Below are positions 36,301 to 42,774 of a DNA stretch of 64,000 bases, one piece after another. Both the position numbers and the translations under genes were made by a program. Below the pieces are notes generated by a model, which saw only the letters and a list, made by a program, of their open reading frames with translations, had not been told where the DNA came from and made no database searches. The number at the start of each line of letters is the position of its first letter. Position 1 is the first letter of the stretch. The stretch spans positions 501,242 to 565,241 of the forward strand of contig NMRA01000203.1 in assembly GCA_002633005.1 (NCBI GenBank). Direction: 5' to 3'. The stretch comes from Phoronis australis (lineage: Eukaryota > Phoronida > Phoronidae).

Positions 36301-36762
36301 TTGCGAATCTGTTGTCTGTAACCTGTGTTGAAACTAACTCATCATGACAAGGAAACTTGATGAGTCTGGAGTGAAGTAATAACCACATGTCAGCCCTACT
36401 CAAGACTAGATTCAATCATTTCCAGTCTGAATAAGGATCATGATGAGAGTGGTTCTATACTGCAAAATGGTCTACATCAAAAGTTGCCTTTAACAGAACA
36501 CATTTATTGAGCCTTCAAAAAGTTTTAAAAGTTCAATACACAAATGCACACACATAAATTTTATTCAATGTCAGCACCATTGGCACTACTTTGAAAACAG
36601 ATTGAATTTTTCAAAAGTAAAATGGCACACACATACCTGCAGATCACCAGTCAGTCTATCCACAGTCTGCTGACTGACAGGTACAACAGGTAAAATTCTC
36701 CTAGTCCTGTAGGGTCGTCCATCATCGCTGCTAAGATCGCTGATGTCACTTGTGGTGTCCAT
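2825..36762 (-). CDS. CEP128: CEP128 orthologue (centrosomal protein of 128 kDa), whole gene, 29 coding exons
   Basis: Seen: 29 exons joined in consistent phase give 1233 residues (human about 1094). Almost all of it is heptad coiled coil, with a Ser/Arg/Asp-rich tail of about 185 residues. Recognised by collinear matches to vertebrate CEP128: RNIRAVDTMLDQYKD near residue 46, PTSPIRDY near 122, HQSLRDLTSDQIRLQEEL near 172, WKAKCKKLERELD at 497, KKLQWLR at 894. Known for the family: a subdistal-appendage and basal-body protein that works with ODF2, centriolin and ninein in microtubule anchoring and ciliary TGF-beta/BMP signalling. Start: the first ATG (36762), opening MDTTSDISDLSSDDG; no earlier exon was recognised, so a non-coding 5' exon is possible. 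Introns are full of repeats; one is GC-AG and one exon is only 44 bp. A candidate AATAAA lies on the minus strand at 1880-1885. Exon order and phases are my manual call; cDNA would settle them. Confidence 0.9.
3809..3952. repeat. Minisatellite, about 29-bp unit x5
   Basis: Five near-perfect copies of agtagttggtgaatcaacag plus actcatat, in the last CEP128 intron; the first copy has C for T at position 6. Confidence 0.95.
5311..5380 (-). CDS. CEP128: CEP128 exon 28 (1021-1044)
   Basis: 70 bp, phase 2 to 0, TTCTAG acceptor, donor AGG|GTAAAG. LQLTVSALKQELSDATKLAKD, last part of the main coiled coil. Confidence 0.82.
5567..7280 (-). mobile_element. CTCF-motif repeat element R1
   Basis: Four units of about 390-450 bp, each with three motifs such as GGCCACTAGTTGGCGC (5637), TCACCAGGGGGCACA (6166) and GCCACCAGGAGGC (6309). 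Ends ATGCACCCA / GTGGGCGCAT form short inverted termini, suggesting a non-autonomous DNA element. It fills most of the CEP128 intron between exons 27 and 28. Orientation is given relative to copy R4. Confidence 0.65.
7444..7487 (-). CDS. CEP128: CEP128 exon 27, 44-bp microexon (1007-1021)
   Basis: Found by phase: exon 26 ends in phase 0 but exon 28 reads open only if entered with two bases. This 44-bp stretch (TTGTAG acceptor, AACAA|GTGAGT donor) supplies ESDTARNRIHERYN plus two bases and restores the coiled-coil frame. Confidence 0.75.
7502..7592. repeat. Short tandem duplications beside the microexon
   Basis: Two copies of a 22-bp unit (taaggcacttaaagcaacat) are followed by two copies of a 27-bp unit (ttggacaaccacttgca core), 14 bp from the acceptor of CEP128 exon 27. 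Confidence 0.85.
7838..7954 (-). CDS. CEP128: CEP128 exon 26 (968-1006)
   Basis: 39 codons, phase 0 to 0, donor AAA|GTAAGT. The acceptor ACCAACCAG has a poor pyrimidine tract, so the 5' edge is less certain than the rest. Confidence 0.82.
8313..8362 (-). CDS. CEP128: CEP128 exon 25 (951-967)
   Basis: 50 bp, phase 1 to 0, ATTAG acceptor, donor GAG|GTATGT. RKKEAEVESLE parallels human QRKDEEMGSLQ. Confidence 0.82.
8781..8952 (-). CDS. CEP128: CEP128 exon 24 (894-951)
   Basis: 172 bp, phase 0 to 1, ATTCAG acceptor, donor GAAG|GTTAGC. KKLQWLRTNIRERQEQKRK is the counterpart of human TKLQWLCEELKERENREKN. Confidence 0.9.
9224..10455 (-). mobile_element. CTCF-motif repeat element R2
   Basis: Same family and orientation as R1: starts AGAGCAATGCGAAGCGTTGAAATGCGCCCA, with motifs at about 9305, 9448, 9727, 9964, 10134 and 10267, and ends near a degenerate GTGGGCGCAT terminus. 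In the CEP128 intron before exon 24. Confidence 0.6.
10461..10515. repeat. 15-bp tandem repeat x4
   Basis: Copies of acgattcatctttac at the edge of element R2. Confidence 0.9.
10639..11148 (+). mobile_element. 0.5-kb TIR element, copy A
   Basis: Ends CAGGGCTTGGAAT / ATTCCAAGCCCTG are perfect inverted repeats; ATGAC flanks both sides as a possible target duplication. Contains dense GCGGAAA/TTCCGC motifs near the right end. No transposase frame, so non-autonomous (hAT-like by terminus only). Confidence 0.8.
11782..11841 (-). CDS. CEP128: CEP128 exon 23 (874-893)
   Basis: 20 codons, phase 0 to 0, ATTCAG acceptor, donor CAG|GTAGGG. GRWLSAVQ corresponds to human HRWLAESK. Confidence 0.85.
11993..12496 (+). 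mobile_element. 0.5-kb TIR element, copy B
   Basis: About 90% identical to copy A by eye, same orientation, flanked by ACTATT on both sides. In the CEP128 intron between exons 22 and 23. Confidence 0.8.
12997..13074 (-). CDS. CEP128: CEP128 exon 22 (848-873)
   Basis: 26 codons, phase 0 to 0, TTTCAG acceptor, donor CAG|GTTTGT. SLLQSVGLEIQTVVEL aligns with human SILGVIGKEIDAACKT. Confidence 0.87.
13812..13977 (-). CDS. CEP128: CEP128 exon 21 (792-847)
   Basis: 166 bp, phase 2 to 0, donor CAG|GTTAGG. NSVKLKYQRVRQEYD matches human NKKLKLKYQCLKDQLE. The acceptor CGACAG was fixed by phase with exon 20. Confidence 0.88.
14205..14346. repeat. 20-bp minisatellite x7
   Basis: Near-perfect copies of catgaaggggatactagtca in the CEP128 intron between exons 20 and 21; the first copy has one A-for-G change. 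Confidence 0.95.
14640..14925 (+). repeat. Dispersed repeat, copy 1
   Basis: Similar to 61070-61345 along its length: AATAACTATTA, then ATGGCxTAGC, CTAACTTTC, CCCTTCA, and GGTCATTTxGTCxGAATAT. Two copies in different genes indicate an interspersed element of unknown class. Confidence 0.55.
15159..15256 (-). CDS. CEP128: CEP128 exon 20 (760-792)
   Basis: 98 bp, phase 0 to 2, TTTCAG acceptor, donor CAG|GTGTCT. DERSSSKLVKRQVEKSHAEI aligns with human EEKNMAKIHRGQLEKLKSQC. Confidence 0.86.
15455..15600. repeat. Dispersed 'ACTGGTCTCA' repeat, copy 1
   Basis: Shares AAACTGGTC..C and AATGAGAAGTGxTTxxxGG plus a GAGACCAT segment with 17140-17310 and, less well, 19780-19930. Class unknown. Confidence 0.35.
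16059..16145 (-). CDS. CEP128: CEP128 exon 19 (731-759)
   Basis: 29 codons, phase 0 to 0, GTTAG acceptor, donor CAG|GTATGA. DFLRRIKHEQADYEAQL is like the human LMKHFKKEKSEAENHI stretch. Confidence 0.86.
16437..16529 (-). CDS. CEP128: CEP128 exon 18 (700-730)
   Basis: 31 codons, phase 0 to 0, TTTTAG acceptor, donor CAG|GTAACC. SHLGAVENLKREINSST coiled coil. Confidence 0.86.
16918..16988 (+). repeat. tRNA-like sequence, probable SINE head (anticodon GGC)
   Basis: D arm GCTC/GAGC and anticodon stem CTAGA/TCTAG pair perfectly around CCGGCAA, and GGTTCGATTCC gives a B box. Position 33 is C instead of the usual U, the acceptor has a mismatch and the T stem is imperfect, so a pseudogene or SINE head is likelier than tRNA-Ala. 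It lies in a CEP128 intron. Confidence 0.5.
17140..17310. repeat. Dispersed 'ACTGGTCTCA' repeat, copy 2
   Basis: AAAACTGGTCTCAGCTTCCTTATCCAATGAGAAGTGG is the best-preserved part; related to 15455-15600. Confidence 0.35.
17483..18026 (+). mobile_element. 0.5-kb TIR element, copy C
   Basis: Third copy, same orientation, enlarged by an A-rich microsatellite at 17603-17656. No short target duplication; instead related sequences of about 40 bp flank it. Confidence 0.78.
18098..18205 (-). CDS. CEP128: CEP128 exon 17 (664-699)
   Basis: 36 codons, phase 0 to 0, TTACAG acceptor, donor GAG|GTTTGT. A 0.5-kb transposon copy ends only 71 bp beyond its donor. Confidence 0.86.
18356..18430 (-). CDS. CEP128: CEP128 exon 16 (639-663)
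   Basis: 25 codons, phase 0 to 0, TTACAG acceptor, donor CAG|GTGTGT. RQLAENDHHSKELSEQLRK coiled coil. Confidence 0.85.
18810..18941 (-). CDS. CEP128: CEP128 exon 15 (595-638)
   Basis: 44 codons, phase 0 to 0, TTGTAG acceptor, donor CAG|GTACCC. Coiled coil starting MENELRSYQQRF. Confidence 0.87.
19569..19640 (-). CDS. CEP128: CEP128 exon 14 (571-594), GC donor
   Basis: 24 codons, phase 0 to 0. The donor is GAGCAG|GCAAGT, a GC-AG intron. A GTAATA five codons earlier could also splice in frame, but the human alignment (LELEVKNSLDTIHRLESEL) keeps the VIEQ residues that only the GC donor retains. Confidence 0.8.
20628..20675 (-). CDS. CEP128: CEP128 exon 13 (555-570)
   Basis: 48 bp, phase 0 to 0, TTTTTAG acceptor, donor CAA|GTGAGT. 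RAQQEEQISGRDLQ matches human RALQEEELHSKEEKL. Confidence 0.85.
22005..22179 (-). CDS. CEP128: CEP128 exon 12 (496-554)
   Basis: 175 bp, phase 2 to 0, donor CTG|GTAGGA. Opens WKAKCKKLERELDRQ, nearly identical to human WKLKHKKLERALEKQ; this anchored the family assignment. Confidence 0.92.
22478..22805. repeat. Degenerate minisatellite, about 40-bp unit, 8-9 copies
   Basis: Core CCATGTTCCAAGGCCCCCCA then ACCTCTCATGTTCTACT. Strongly C-rich on the plus strand, ending next to the exon 11 donor of CEP128. Its open frames (22415-22966 and others) are by-products of the period. Confidence 0.85.
22821..23086 (-). CDS. CEP128: CEP128 exon 11 (408-496)
   Basis: 266 bp, phase 0 to 2, GCAG acceptor, donor AGCA|GTAAGT. 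Continuous coiled coil; CEEKCAQLTKELEDAMRKQ aligns with human CEAERKHADLQISELTRHAEDATKQ and KARAQEVVKQ with LKAQESIRQ. A 40-bp-period minisatellite begins within 20 bp of the donor. Confidence 0.92.
23432..24254. repeat. Inverted repeat, arms about 200 bp
   Basis: Left arm 23432-23635 and right arm 24064-24254 are reverse complements with many differences (AAGGTACCTAAA at the ends, GGACTGCCAAACAC inside), around a spacer of about 430 bp. Each arm itself has a 25-30-bp periodicity. No recognised protein. Confidence 0.7.
24488..24642 (-). CDS. CEP128: CEP128 exon 10 (356-407)
   Basis: 155 bp, phase 1 to 0, donor GAG|GTGAAC. Highly charged heptads (DRLKLEKEVQQLRAEL). Confidence 0.87.
25133..25325 (-). 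CDS. CEP128: CEP128 exon 9 (292-356)
   Basis: 193 bp, phase 0 to 1, TTTCAG acceptor, donor GCTG|GTGGGT. Coiled coil with LDQSEGSKSALESQI, parallel to human LLNQSEGSRETLLHQV, ending in a basic SSSRRKRR patch. Confidence 0.87.
25458..25544 (-). CDS. CEP128: CEP128 exon 8 (263-291)
   Basis: 29 codons, phase 0 to 0, GTTACAG acceptor, donor CAG|GTACTT. Contains a five-proline run (AVPPPPPDTSR) that breaks the coiled coil; I recall no equivalent in the human protein. Confidence 0.82.
25903..26800. repeat. Near-identical 448-bp direct duplication across a single N
   Basis: 25903-26350 and 26352-26800 differ at scattered sites; the second starts right after the single N at 26351 with TATCGGAAGTTGTCATGCAGC. 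Each copy ends in a 24-bp minisatellite (gtacaaccagagcccttatc core). Most likely an assembly artefact. Confidence 0.85.
27097..27210 (-). CDS. CEP128: CEP128 exon 7 (225-262)
   Basis: 38 codons, phase 0 to 0, donor CAG|GTAGAG. VSSRVDDRLKKLEDEF aligns with human VVSDRVERRLQELERE. Confidence 0.88.
28262..28438. mobile_element. 177-bp hairpin MITE
   Basis: Ends TTGCAAA / TTTGCAA; arms of about 60 bp containing GCCACCTGTTGGCCACAT. No flanking duplication is clear. It lies 58 bp from CEP128 exon 6. Confidence 0.75.
28496..28574 (-). CDS. CEP128: CEP128 exon 6 (198-224)
   Basis: 79 bp, phase 2 to 0. KSERENRRALRDMSTSLK aligns with human SRSDAETKRALEELTEKL. The donor ATG|GTTTGG is weak; an inner GT at ACAA|GTCTGA would break the phase of exon 7. 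Confidence 0.7.
29200..29930. mobile_element. Penelope-like tails in inverted pair around a 20-bp minisatellite
   Basis: Left arm (29200-29337, minus) and right arm (29655-29930, plus) both carry TGTTGACxAAGGATGTTA and AAAATTTCAGTGATC, a pattern typical of Penelope-like 3' ends. Between them is the array ggtcacaatgataacagatt (29351-29655), with 38 Ns at 29496-29533. Confidence 0.5.
29351..29655. repeat. 20-bp minisatellite with assembly gap
   Basis: About 13 visible copies of ggtcacaatgataacagatt; those left of the gap are mostly ggtcagaatg, those right of it all ggtcacaatg. True copy number is unknown because of the gap at 29496-29533. Confidence 0.95.
30694..30975. repeat. Near-perfect 282-bp palindrome
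   Basis: Arms of about 125 bp with two differences, AAAATGGATATCATAAATAAACC at both ends, spacer about 25 bp. A partial third copy of the central part is at 30597-30693. Foldback element in the CEP128 intron between exons 5 and 6. Confidence 0.9.
31088..31965. repeat. 0.88-kb imperfect palindrome
   Basis: Arms 31088-31525 and 31535-31965 are reverse complements with divergence: TAAAGATCC.TTTTGGAA outside, GACCCTGGT.GATAACTGGC inside. The right arm contains an extra 29-bp perfect palindrome at 31760-31817. Class unknown. Confidence 0.85.
31760..31817. repeat. 58-bp perfect palindrome
   Basis: Arms CCCTGCGGTGTACTCAGACC and on to ACATT on the left, mirrored exactly on the right, with no more than one or two unpaired central bases. 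Present only in the right arm of the larger palindrome. Confidence 0.9.
32020..32219 (-). CDS. CEP128: CEP128 exon 5 (132-198)
   Basis: 200 bp, phase 0 to 2, donor AGAAA|GTAGGT (reading on would meet TAG). Carries HQSLRDLTSDQIRLQEEL, the family's most conserved N-terminal segment and the start of the long coiled coil. It sits 55 bp from the end of a 0.9-kb palindrome. Confidence 0.9.
32730..32785 (-). CDS. CEP128: CEP128 exon 4 (113-131)
   Basis: 56 bp, phase 1 to 0. Basic segment ending PTSPIRDYR, matching human PTSPLKDY. The acceptor TTTCCAG|CC was chosen because the AG four bases further in would break this frame. Confidence 0.8.
33464..33587 (-). CDS. CEP128: CEP128 exon 3 (72-113)
   Basis: 124 bp, phase 0 to 1, donor GAAG|GTAGGC. 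A short coiled coil (LREDLSRTTTQLKEE) is followed by a Ser/Arg-rich linker containing RRSISDTRSLRSSDLDR, like the human RSISVTSLSASDL stretch. Confidence 0.85.
34253..34339 (-). CDS. CEP128: CEP128 exon 2 (43-71)
   Basis: 29 codons, phase 0 to 0, donor AAG|GTAAGA. Contains NIRAVDTMLDQYKD, the counterpart of human NLRNVDQMLGQYRD, one of the best family matches. Confidence 0.9.
35831..35916. repeat. Exact tandem duplication, 43 bp x2
   Basis: ttggttcagcaaaatgcgtg and the following 23 bases repeated once without change, in CEP128 intron 1. Confidence 0.95.
36637..36762 (-). CDS. CEP128: CEP128 exon 1 (residues 1-42), start codon
   Basis: ATG at 36762-36760, then an acidic Ser/Asp N-terminus and a basic patch (RPYRTRRILP). 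Donor CAG|GTATGT, phase 0. Confidence 0.85.
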
Positions 36763-37984
36763 TGTGAAGTCAGCAAACCATCAGTATCTCTGTTGATTAC
36801 ATCACATAAGACATAATTAGGCAGTAGGGTGAAAAACGGGAGAGTGTACTCCAGGGCTTCATCCAGGATTTCGAAAATAGGGTTCCAAAATGGGGTTCCC
36901 AATATTTCAGGGCGTGCGATTTCAGCGGTGCGTTACGGCCTACGGGCCTCACTACCTTTCACCAGTAATCCCTCCAAACACAGTGAGGTTTTTACAAAAA
37001 ATGCGTAGACCAAGGCTTCTACATCTACATTTATACAAAAACAGCTCCCTGCATTGAGATATTTTACTAAAAACAGAGCATGGACCAAAACATTTTCTTC
37101 TAAATTAACGAAAACAGCCAAGTACCTTACCAAACAAATATTAGACATTGGTTGAATAATGAGTGCACTATGTTTTTGGAGATCTCAAGCCAAATTGGTG
37201 TTATAAAATTTATCATATTTTCTTAACTAGCTTTTATATTCTGTACAATGAATCATTAGAACTGCAATTACCAACACAAGAAAAATGCAGAGATGTTGTG
37301 TGATTTATATTTTGGCAACAGGTGTCACTGCTGCTCCTTATTAAAACATTAAAACGCACATTGAAAAGCATGAAAAGGGTTTAAACTCAAAAATTTTAAA
37401 TGGAATATTCTTGTGGCACAATATACTGGTAGCATTGAAATGATGACATTTATTTCGCTTTTGGTGTTTTTTAAACAAAAGATGAAAAACAAGGCACTAC
37501 AGCTCTGAAACACCAGTTTGGAGTTACCCACGGTCCTGCTGCTACATATACAGGTAGTACTCAATTACCATTTGTGACAAGACCACTGAGAGAAGAGACT
37601 GCAACTGAACACCTAAAATGATCTACATGTTTTTCAATAGTTTAAGAATTGCAACATGTTATATACATTGTACATTTCCTTCTGACTTGAAAGGACCAAC
37701 ATTTCACCAATCTTTGATTAACAGCCAGTCCCAATAAGGTTACAATGTTGGTCTCCTAACTGGTGAAATTCTAATCCACAGTGGGTATCCGAACGATACA
37801 TTAGGCGTCCTTTTCCAGAGCCTCCAGATTAGTGTTAGGGCGTCAATTTGGACGCCCAGGAACTAGGCTGCATGAAGGCCTGGTGTACTCACTGAATCAT
37901 GATCTGAATTCAAATCTACGATCACGTTATAAATTTAATGGAATCTTTCGATTACTTCAGAATCACAGTGTCATAGAACTTGAA
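36763..37984. promoter_or_regulatory. Upstream region of CEP128, no recognised gene
   Basis: Should include the CEP128 5' UTR and promoter. A possible acceptor CAACAG lies on the minus strand near 36793, so a separate 5' exon could sit further upstream. A short GC-rich patch (GTGCGTTACGGCCTACGGGC, 36927-36946) stands out; otherwise AT-rich. Confidence 0.3.
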
Positions 37985-38070
37985 CAAAATCAAACAGGAA
38001 CATTGAATTGCACCCACGACTGTACCTCAAACGGTGTACTTCCAGGATGTTTATTAGTGTCGTTAAAATG
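37985..38070 (-). mobile_element. CTCF-motif repeat element, terminal fragment R6
   Basis: Matches only the TTGAAxTGCACCCACG...AAACGGTG terminus of R1 and R2. Confidence 0.35.
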
Positions 38071-38094
38071 GTCAGTGCCATTTTAAACACAGTG

Positions 38095-38410
38095 CGCAGC
38101 AGGTGGTATGATGTCATATCCCCTGTCGCATCAGGAATCTGGGAGAATTTTAGGGGGAGGCATGGCCCCCTATAAATCCGCCACTAGGCATGCAGCGTAA
38201 AAATGGAAGGTTACAGATTTTGGGAACTGAACGAGGGACTGATCGAAGAAAAAGTTTGATAATGGGAGTATTTGTTGGAGTTAGAAGGAAATAAAGACAG
38301 CAACAGCCTCCTAAGGAGTTCCTCCTTTGATGTTTTAGTCAGTGTGAGGCAAAAAAGCTTCCTATAGGAGCTACACATCTGAAGTTCAAATCTACAGATG
38401 GTGGTACACA
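38095..38410 (-). repeat. Dispersed foldback-related repeat, copy 1
   Basis: Minus-strand sequence similar to the arms at 40597-41060: AGCTTTTxxGCxAAxTATGxCTCxCACTGACTxAAACATCAAAG region and GGTGGTATGA. Function unknown. Confidence 0.5.
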
Positions 38411-38499
38411 CACTAGATATTTCTTTGTGACGCTACAAATGTTTCCAAGGCTGTTGTTGAGATTGAAGGAACAAAAATTACCAGTGAGGTGGACCTTAA

Positions 38500-39168
38500 T
38501 TGCTTGGTGTCATACTCAATGAGGACCTTAATTTTGACAACCATGTCAAAGTTTCATGTCACAAGGCAGGAGCTTGACAGCTCAATGATTTACAACGTCT
38601 GGCTAGGACTCTAGACTTTAGTAGTCGGACGATAATTTTTCGATGTTTTATTTTATCTGTTTCTCTATTGACTACTGTGCTTTAGTCTGGCATTTTTATA
38701 TCCAAGTCAATACAATGTAGGGCCCTGCAATTTGTGATGATGTTTCTAGCTCATATACGAGACATTGCACTACAGAGAGCTAATCTCTAGAGCTACTTTA
38801 GAGCTTGGTAGACAGTAAAAGAAGATTGGAAAATTTTGAACTACTTGTCACCCCCTTTCTGTGGGACCTTCTCCCAGTTCACATGATCCCATATAATTTG
38901 AGATCATCCAACAAGACAAATGTTCCCCAGTGCAGTGGCAGAGCAGAACCACTCGTCACCGTCTGCGATCTTTCAGAGCCTACGATGATTCTAATTTGTG
39001 GAACTCTTTATCACAGGAGGTGACATCAAGCTTAGATTTAAAGACATTTGTGCAATATGCCTACACATTCGACTGAGCCTCCTCGCAAGTGCAAGGCCTG
39101 TGATTTTCTGGATCAAGATAAACATAATCTCGGCTATGGCTGGTGCTAAATTTCAATTTTAACATTTT
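38500..39168 (+). pseudogene. LINE reverse-transcriptase C-terminal remnant
   Basis: Broken frames read GVILNEDLNFDNHVK, then QLNDLQRLARTL, RCFILSVSLLTT and, after a frame change, LWNSLSQEVTSSLDLKTFVQ, the usual end of jockey/CR1-type non-LTR reverse transcriptases. Stops and shifts show it is dead. It ends at a single N (39169). Confidence 0.7.
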
Positions 39169-39281
39169 NTGACCTGTAGAGGCGGTAATGCCCCTGGTCA
39201 TTGAGGTGTACCTGGTCTCGGTTCATAAGCTTCCTGTTGCCGTTGAAGCGCCGGTGGATCCAGAATTTCACGGTGGGATGG

Positions 39282-39835
39282 TTTCTAGCTCATATATGAG
39301 ACATTGCACTACAGAGAGCTAATCTCTCTACTTTAGAGCTTGGTAGACAGTGAATGAATCTAAAAGAAGATTGGAAAATTTTGAACTACTTGTCACCCCC
39401 CTTTCTGTGGGACCTTCTCCCAGTTCACATGATCCCATATAATTTGAGATCATCCAACAAGACAAATGTTCCCCAGTGCAGTGGCAGAGCAGAACCACTC
39501 GTCACCGTCTGCGATCTTTCAGAGCCTACGATGATTCTAATTTGTGGAACTCTTTATCACAGGAGGTGACATCAAGCTTAGATTTAAAGACATTTGTGCA
39601 ATATGCCTACACATTCGACTGAGCCTCCTCGCAAGTGCAAGGCCTGTGATTTTCTGGATCAAGATAAACATAATCTCGGCTATGGCTGGTGCTAAATTTC
39701 AATTTTAACATTTTAATCTTTGTTTTAATTTCACATTTATTTGTTTTGTAGCTCATGTATTTATTTGTCAGTATACTAGCCTGTAGCTACTATTTTCTCT
39801 TGTTTTACTTTAACCGACTATAAATAAATTGATTA
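39282..39835 (+). pseudogene. LINE remnant, second copy with 3' tail
   Basis: Nearly identical to 38743-39168 with small indels, then a 3' UTR ending at TATAAATAAATTGATTAAG. The 112 bp between N and this copy (39170-39281) is unrelated, GC-richer sequence. Confidence 0.7.
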
Positions 39836-40482
39836 AGTAACTGAAACACACAGTGATCACACACACACACCACACGCAATCACAACAAGTTTTAAGACAG
39901 TTTCCAATGACTAATCGTCAAAATAACAAAGACCTATTGGATTTTTAACTTAATGAGCTTATGTTATACATCTTTTGAATGTTTTCAGATCACTTAACTT
40001 TACTCACATTTTTTGTGAAACTCTCACACCAGTTGACTCATTCAAACGAGATATCTGCTGTCGTTGTCGAAGTTAAAAACACCGCCATTTTGAAACAAAC
40101 TATTGGACATAAGACGACATTAATGATTGGATATCATTTTACAAATGAACCAATGGTTGACGTTTTGACAAAAAGAGTACAGCCTGACCTCTGGTGACTA
40201 CTTGTGACAACTTTGAGAAGTTTTGGGGTCTCGTTTCGAGTTGTTGGGTTCCAAGAGGAACTTTAAAGGTAATAATTTCAATTATTACAGGTACTAAACA
40301 AGTTATTTTCAATGTCAAAAGGGAATTTGTAGGATTTAATGGTCCCTGGTTTGGAGAACCAGACAATCAATAAATAAATGATTCGTTATTCAGCTGGAGA
40401 AAACTGGTAATTTACTCTCTACTGGTGATAGCCAGTGACCATTGACTGTCTCTACTGGCACCGCCAGTAGAAACAGTGGAGC

Positions 40483-40602
40483 GGCACTGGTCGGAAAAAG
40501 TGACCCCGAATTTAGAGAACCAGGCAGTCGCTGAATAACGGGTCCGTTACTTAGTTCATGAAACTGGTTCTCTATTTCAGGGACCGCTATATCCGACTAG
40601 TG
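40483..40602 (+). mobile_element. 120-bp hairpin element, copy 1
   Basis: Ends GGCACTGGTCGGA and TATATCCGACTAGTG are imperfect inverted repeats; internal GAGAACCAGGCAGTCGCTGAATAACGG matches copy 2. A related half-copy is at 40343-40400. Confidence 0.55.
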
Positions 40603-41060
40603 TGGAGCTCCTATATGGCTGAGTATATGTGCTTCGCCTTTATACGCCGGAAGCTTTTCGGCAAATTATGTCTCGCACTGACTGAAACATCAAAGACACG
40701 TTTCCTTTTGCGCATAGAGGTACACCTTAGGAGGGCCTCGATGTATTTAATTCCTTTCAACTTTAACAAATACTCCCGTTATCAAACTTTTTCTTCGAGC
40801 AGTCCGTCGTTCAGTTCCCAAAGTCGGTAACTCGCCATTTTTAACACTGCGTGTGGCAGGTGGTATGACATTGTATCCCTTGCCACATCGTGTTGGAAAG
40901 AATTGAATACACAGATGGACTCCTAAGGTGGCCCTCTATGTGCAAAAGATATTTATAACAATGCGCCTTTGATGTTTTAGTCAGTGTGAGGCATAATTCG
41001 CTGAAAAGCTTCCGGCATATGAAGTGCCTATAGGAGCTCCACCATCCCACTGACACCGCC
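40597..41060. repeat. Foldback repeat, arms about 220 bp
   Basis: Left arm reads GTGGAGCTCCTATA...GCCGGAAGCTTTTC...ACATCAAAG; the right arm is its reverse complement, centre near 40840. A further plus copy is at 41795-41965. Confidence 0.7.
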
Positions 41061-41079
41061 ATTAAGACGGTGGTCACTG

Positions 41080-41692
41080 TCTAAATCAGTGACTAACCAG
41101 AAGAACACTCGGCACTTGGATATGGGTTTTCATAGACATAGAAATTAATATGTACAAAAGAGGTAGAAGGGCTATGTACAGAAAGAATACAAACATACCT
41201 GACATTATTAAGCAATGAACAAATGACAGTATTTGACAGCGTAGGCAAAGTTTGGCATTCACAAGCTTGGCATATATAGCGACTTAACTCATTAATAAAG
41301 GTATTGAGATCTTGGCAATATATATTAATAAAGCACAAAAAATATTTCCAGGTGATCAGTGCAATGGGCCCACATGCGCGGCCTGCGCACGTCTGGCACA
41401 ACGTGTACCAGACCACCTTCAATTATTTCTTTTTGGCAACATCTTATACATTCGGGTGTTCCATAAAGATACCCCCTGGTGGTGAATAGAATTACTAGTA
41501 AGCCCATAGGATGTAGTGGCAAACCTTGCTACACACAGAGTGTTTTCCCCCTGTACCTCATAGGGCAGATGTCTGATAGCACTTACTTACTTACGTACTT
41601 ACTTACTCAACTCACTGTCTAAGTGTCAATCACTTCTCAGTTTAGGCAGTCTCGACCCCAGACAGTAGAGATGTGATGCTCCTGTAGGCTTT
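41080..41692. other. Unassigned sequence ending in a (CTTA)n tail
   Basis: No clear protein. The CTTACTTACTTACGTACTTACTTACT run (41583-41608) after CATAGGGCAGATGTCTGATAG looks like the microsatellite tail of a LINE. Confidence 0.3.
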
Positions 41693-41793
41693 GGCACTAG
41701 TCGGATATAGTGGTCCCTGATTCTGAGAACCAGACAATCACTGAATAATGAGCCCGTTCTCAAAATCAGGGACTGCTATATCGGACCAGTGCC
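41693..41793 (+). mobile_element. 101-bp hairpin element, copy 2
   Basis: GGCACTAGTCGGATATAGTGG...ACTGCTATATCGGACCAGTGCC, with internal GAACCAGACAATCACTGAATAA. Same family as 40483-40602. Confidence 0.6.
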
Positions 41794-41965
41794 TGATCTC
41801 TTCAGTGAATTATGTCTCATAGTGATTAAAACATCAAACTCACGTTAAGTACCGTTTGCACATAGAGGGACACTTTAGGAGGCTGTCGATGTCTTTACTT
41901 CTTTCCAACTCAGCAGTCCTTCGATCATTTGCCCAAATCAGCAACTGGCCAGTTTTATACCAAGT

Positions 41966-42774
41966 GCAAGCACTCTGATTTTTACACTGTGCATCAGGCA
42001 AATTCTTCAATCATCTGTTTCTCTTCTACAAGGTTGTGGGTACAAGTCACAACAAATTATGAGAATTGGTTTCACTTCGTTAGAAATTTTTTATTTTCAA
42101 ACTTATCCAGCAAAGCAAATTTCAGAGCAAAATTTTCTTGAGTGAAGCTGAACTGCCAAAGGATGTCACAAAAAAATTTCCAAAGGGCGTGCCTGTTTGA
42201 CAAACTGATTATTTTCGAATTGAAGGCAGACTTCTTCCCTTACAATAGCTGGAAATTTTTATTACTTAACTGGTGTTTACTAGAATGCTTTTCATTCAAA
42301 ACGGTTGTAACAGAGAAGGGAAGTGTTGCCTGGCTCCCAGACTTTGCATGCACCCCCACCAGTTGTTAGCTCTCCTTGTTAAGTTTTAGGATGAGGTGCG
42401 GAGCAGATCATTACCTGGGTGGTATGATATTTCTAGGTTCCTTAATTCCAGATGTTGATCTTAGTCTGAATACAGCTAGTTGGCTGCCTCATCACAAATA
42501 TACAAGAAACAGTACAATATTGTACTAGGTAACTAACAAAACTTAAGTAGTGTGTCACTAAATTCAGTTTAGCAAATTACTGGCATTCAAATTGTTACAA
42601 CTGATTTTGATGAAAAAGTGGTGGTAAATCGTCCGGTGGGCAGTTTTGTATTAGCTGGAGCTCACTCCTAGCTGTGAAGAACGAGGTCGACTACGAGGGA
42701 AAACAAACAAGTGACCCACAATTGTCCCAGGAAAATTGGCATGTGTTCCTGCTGAGTGCAGTCTGACTGACATT
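41966..42774. other. Intergenic, nothing recognised
   Basis: AT-rich, no open frame with a family resemblance, no clear repeat by eye. Confidence 0.4.

Noticed and set aside
40558-40830. Coding frame with a Ser-rich end similar to one at 38211-38411
   Set aside because: Similarity is explained by shared foldback DNA; opposite copies do not keep the frame.
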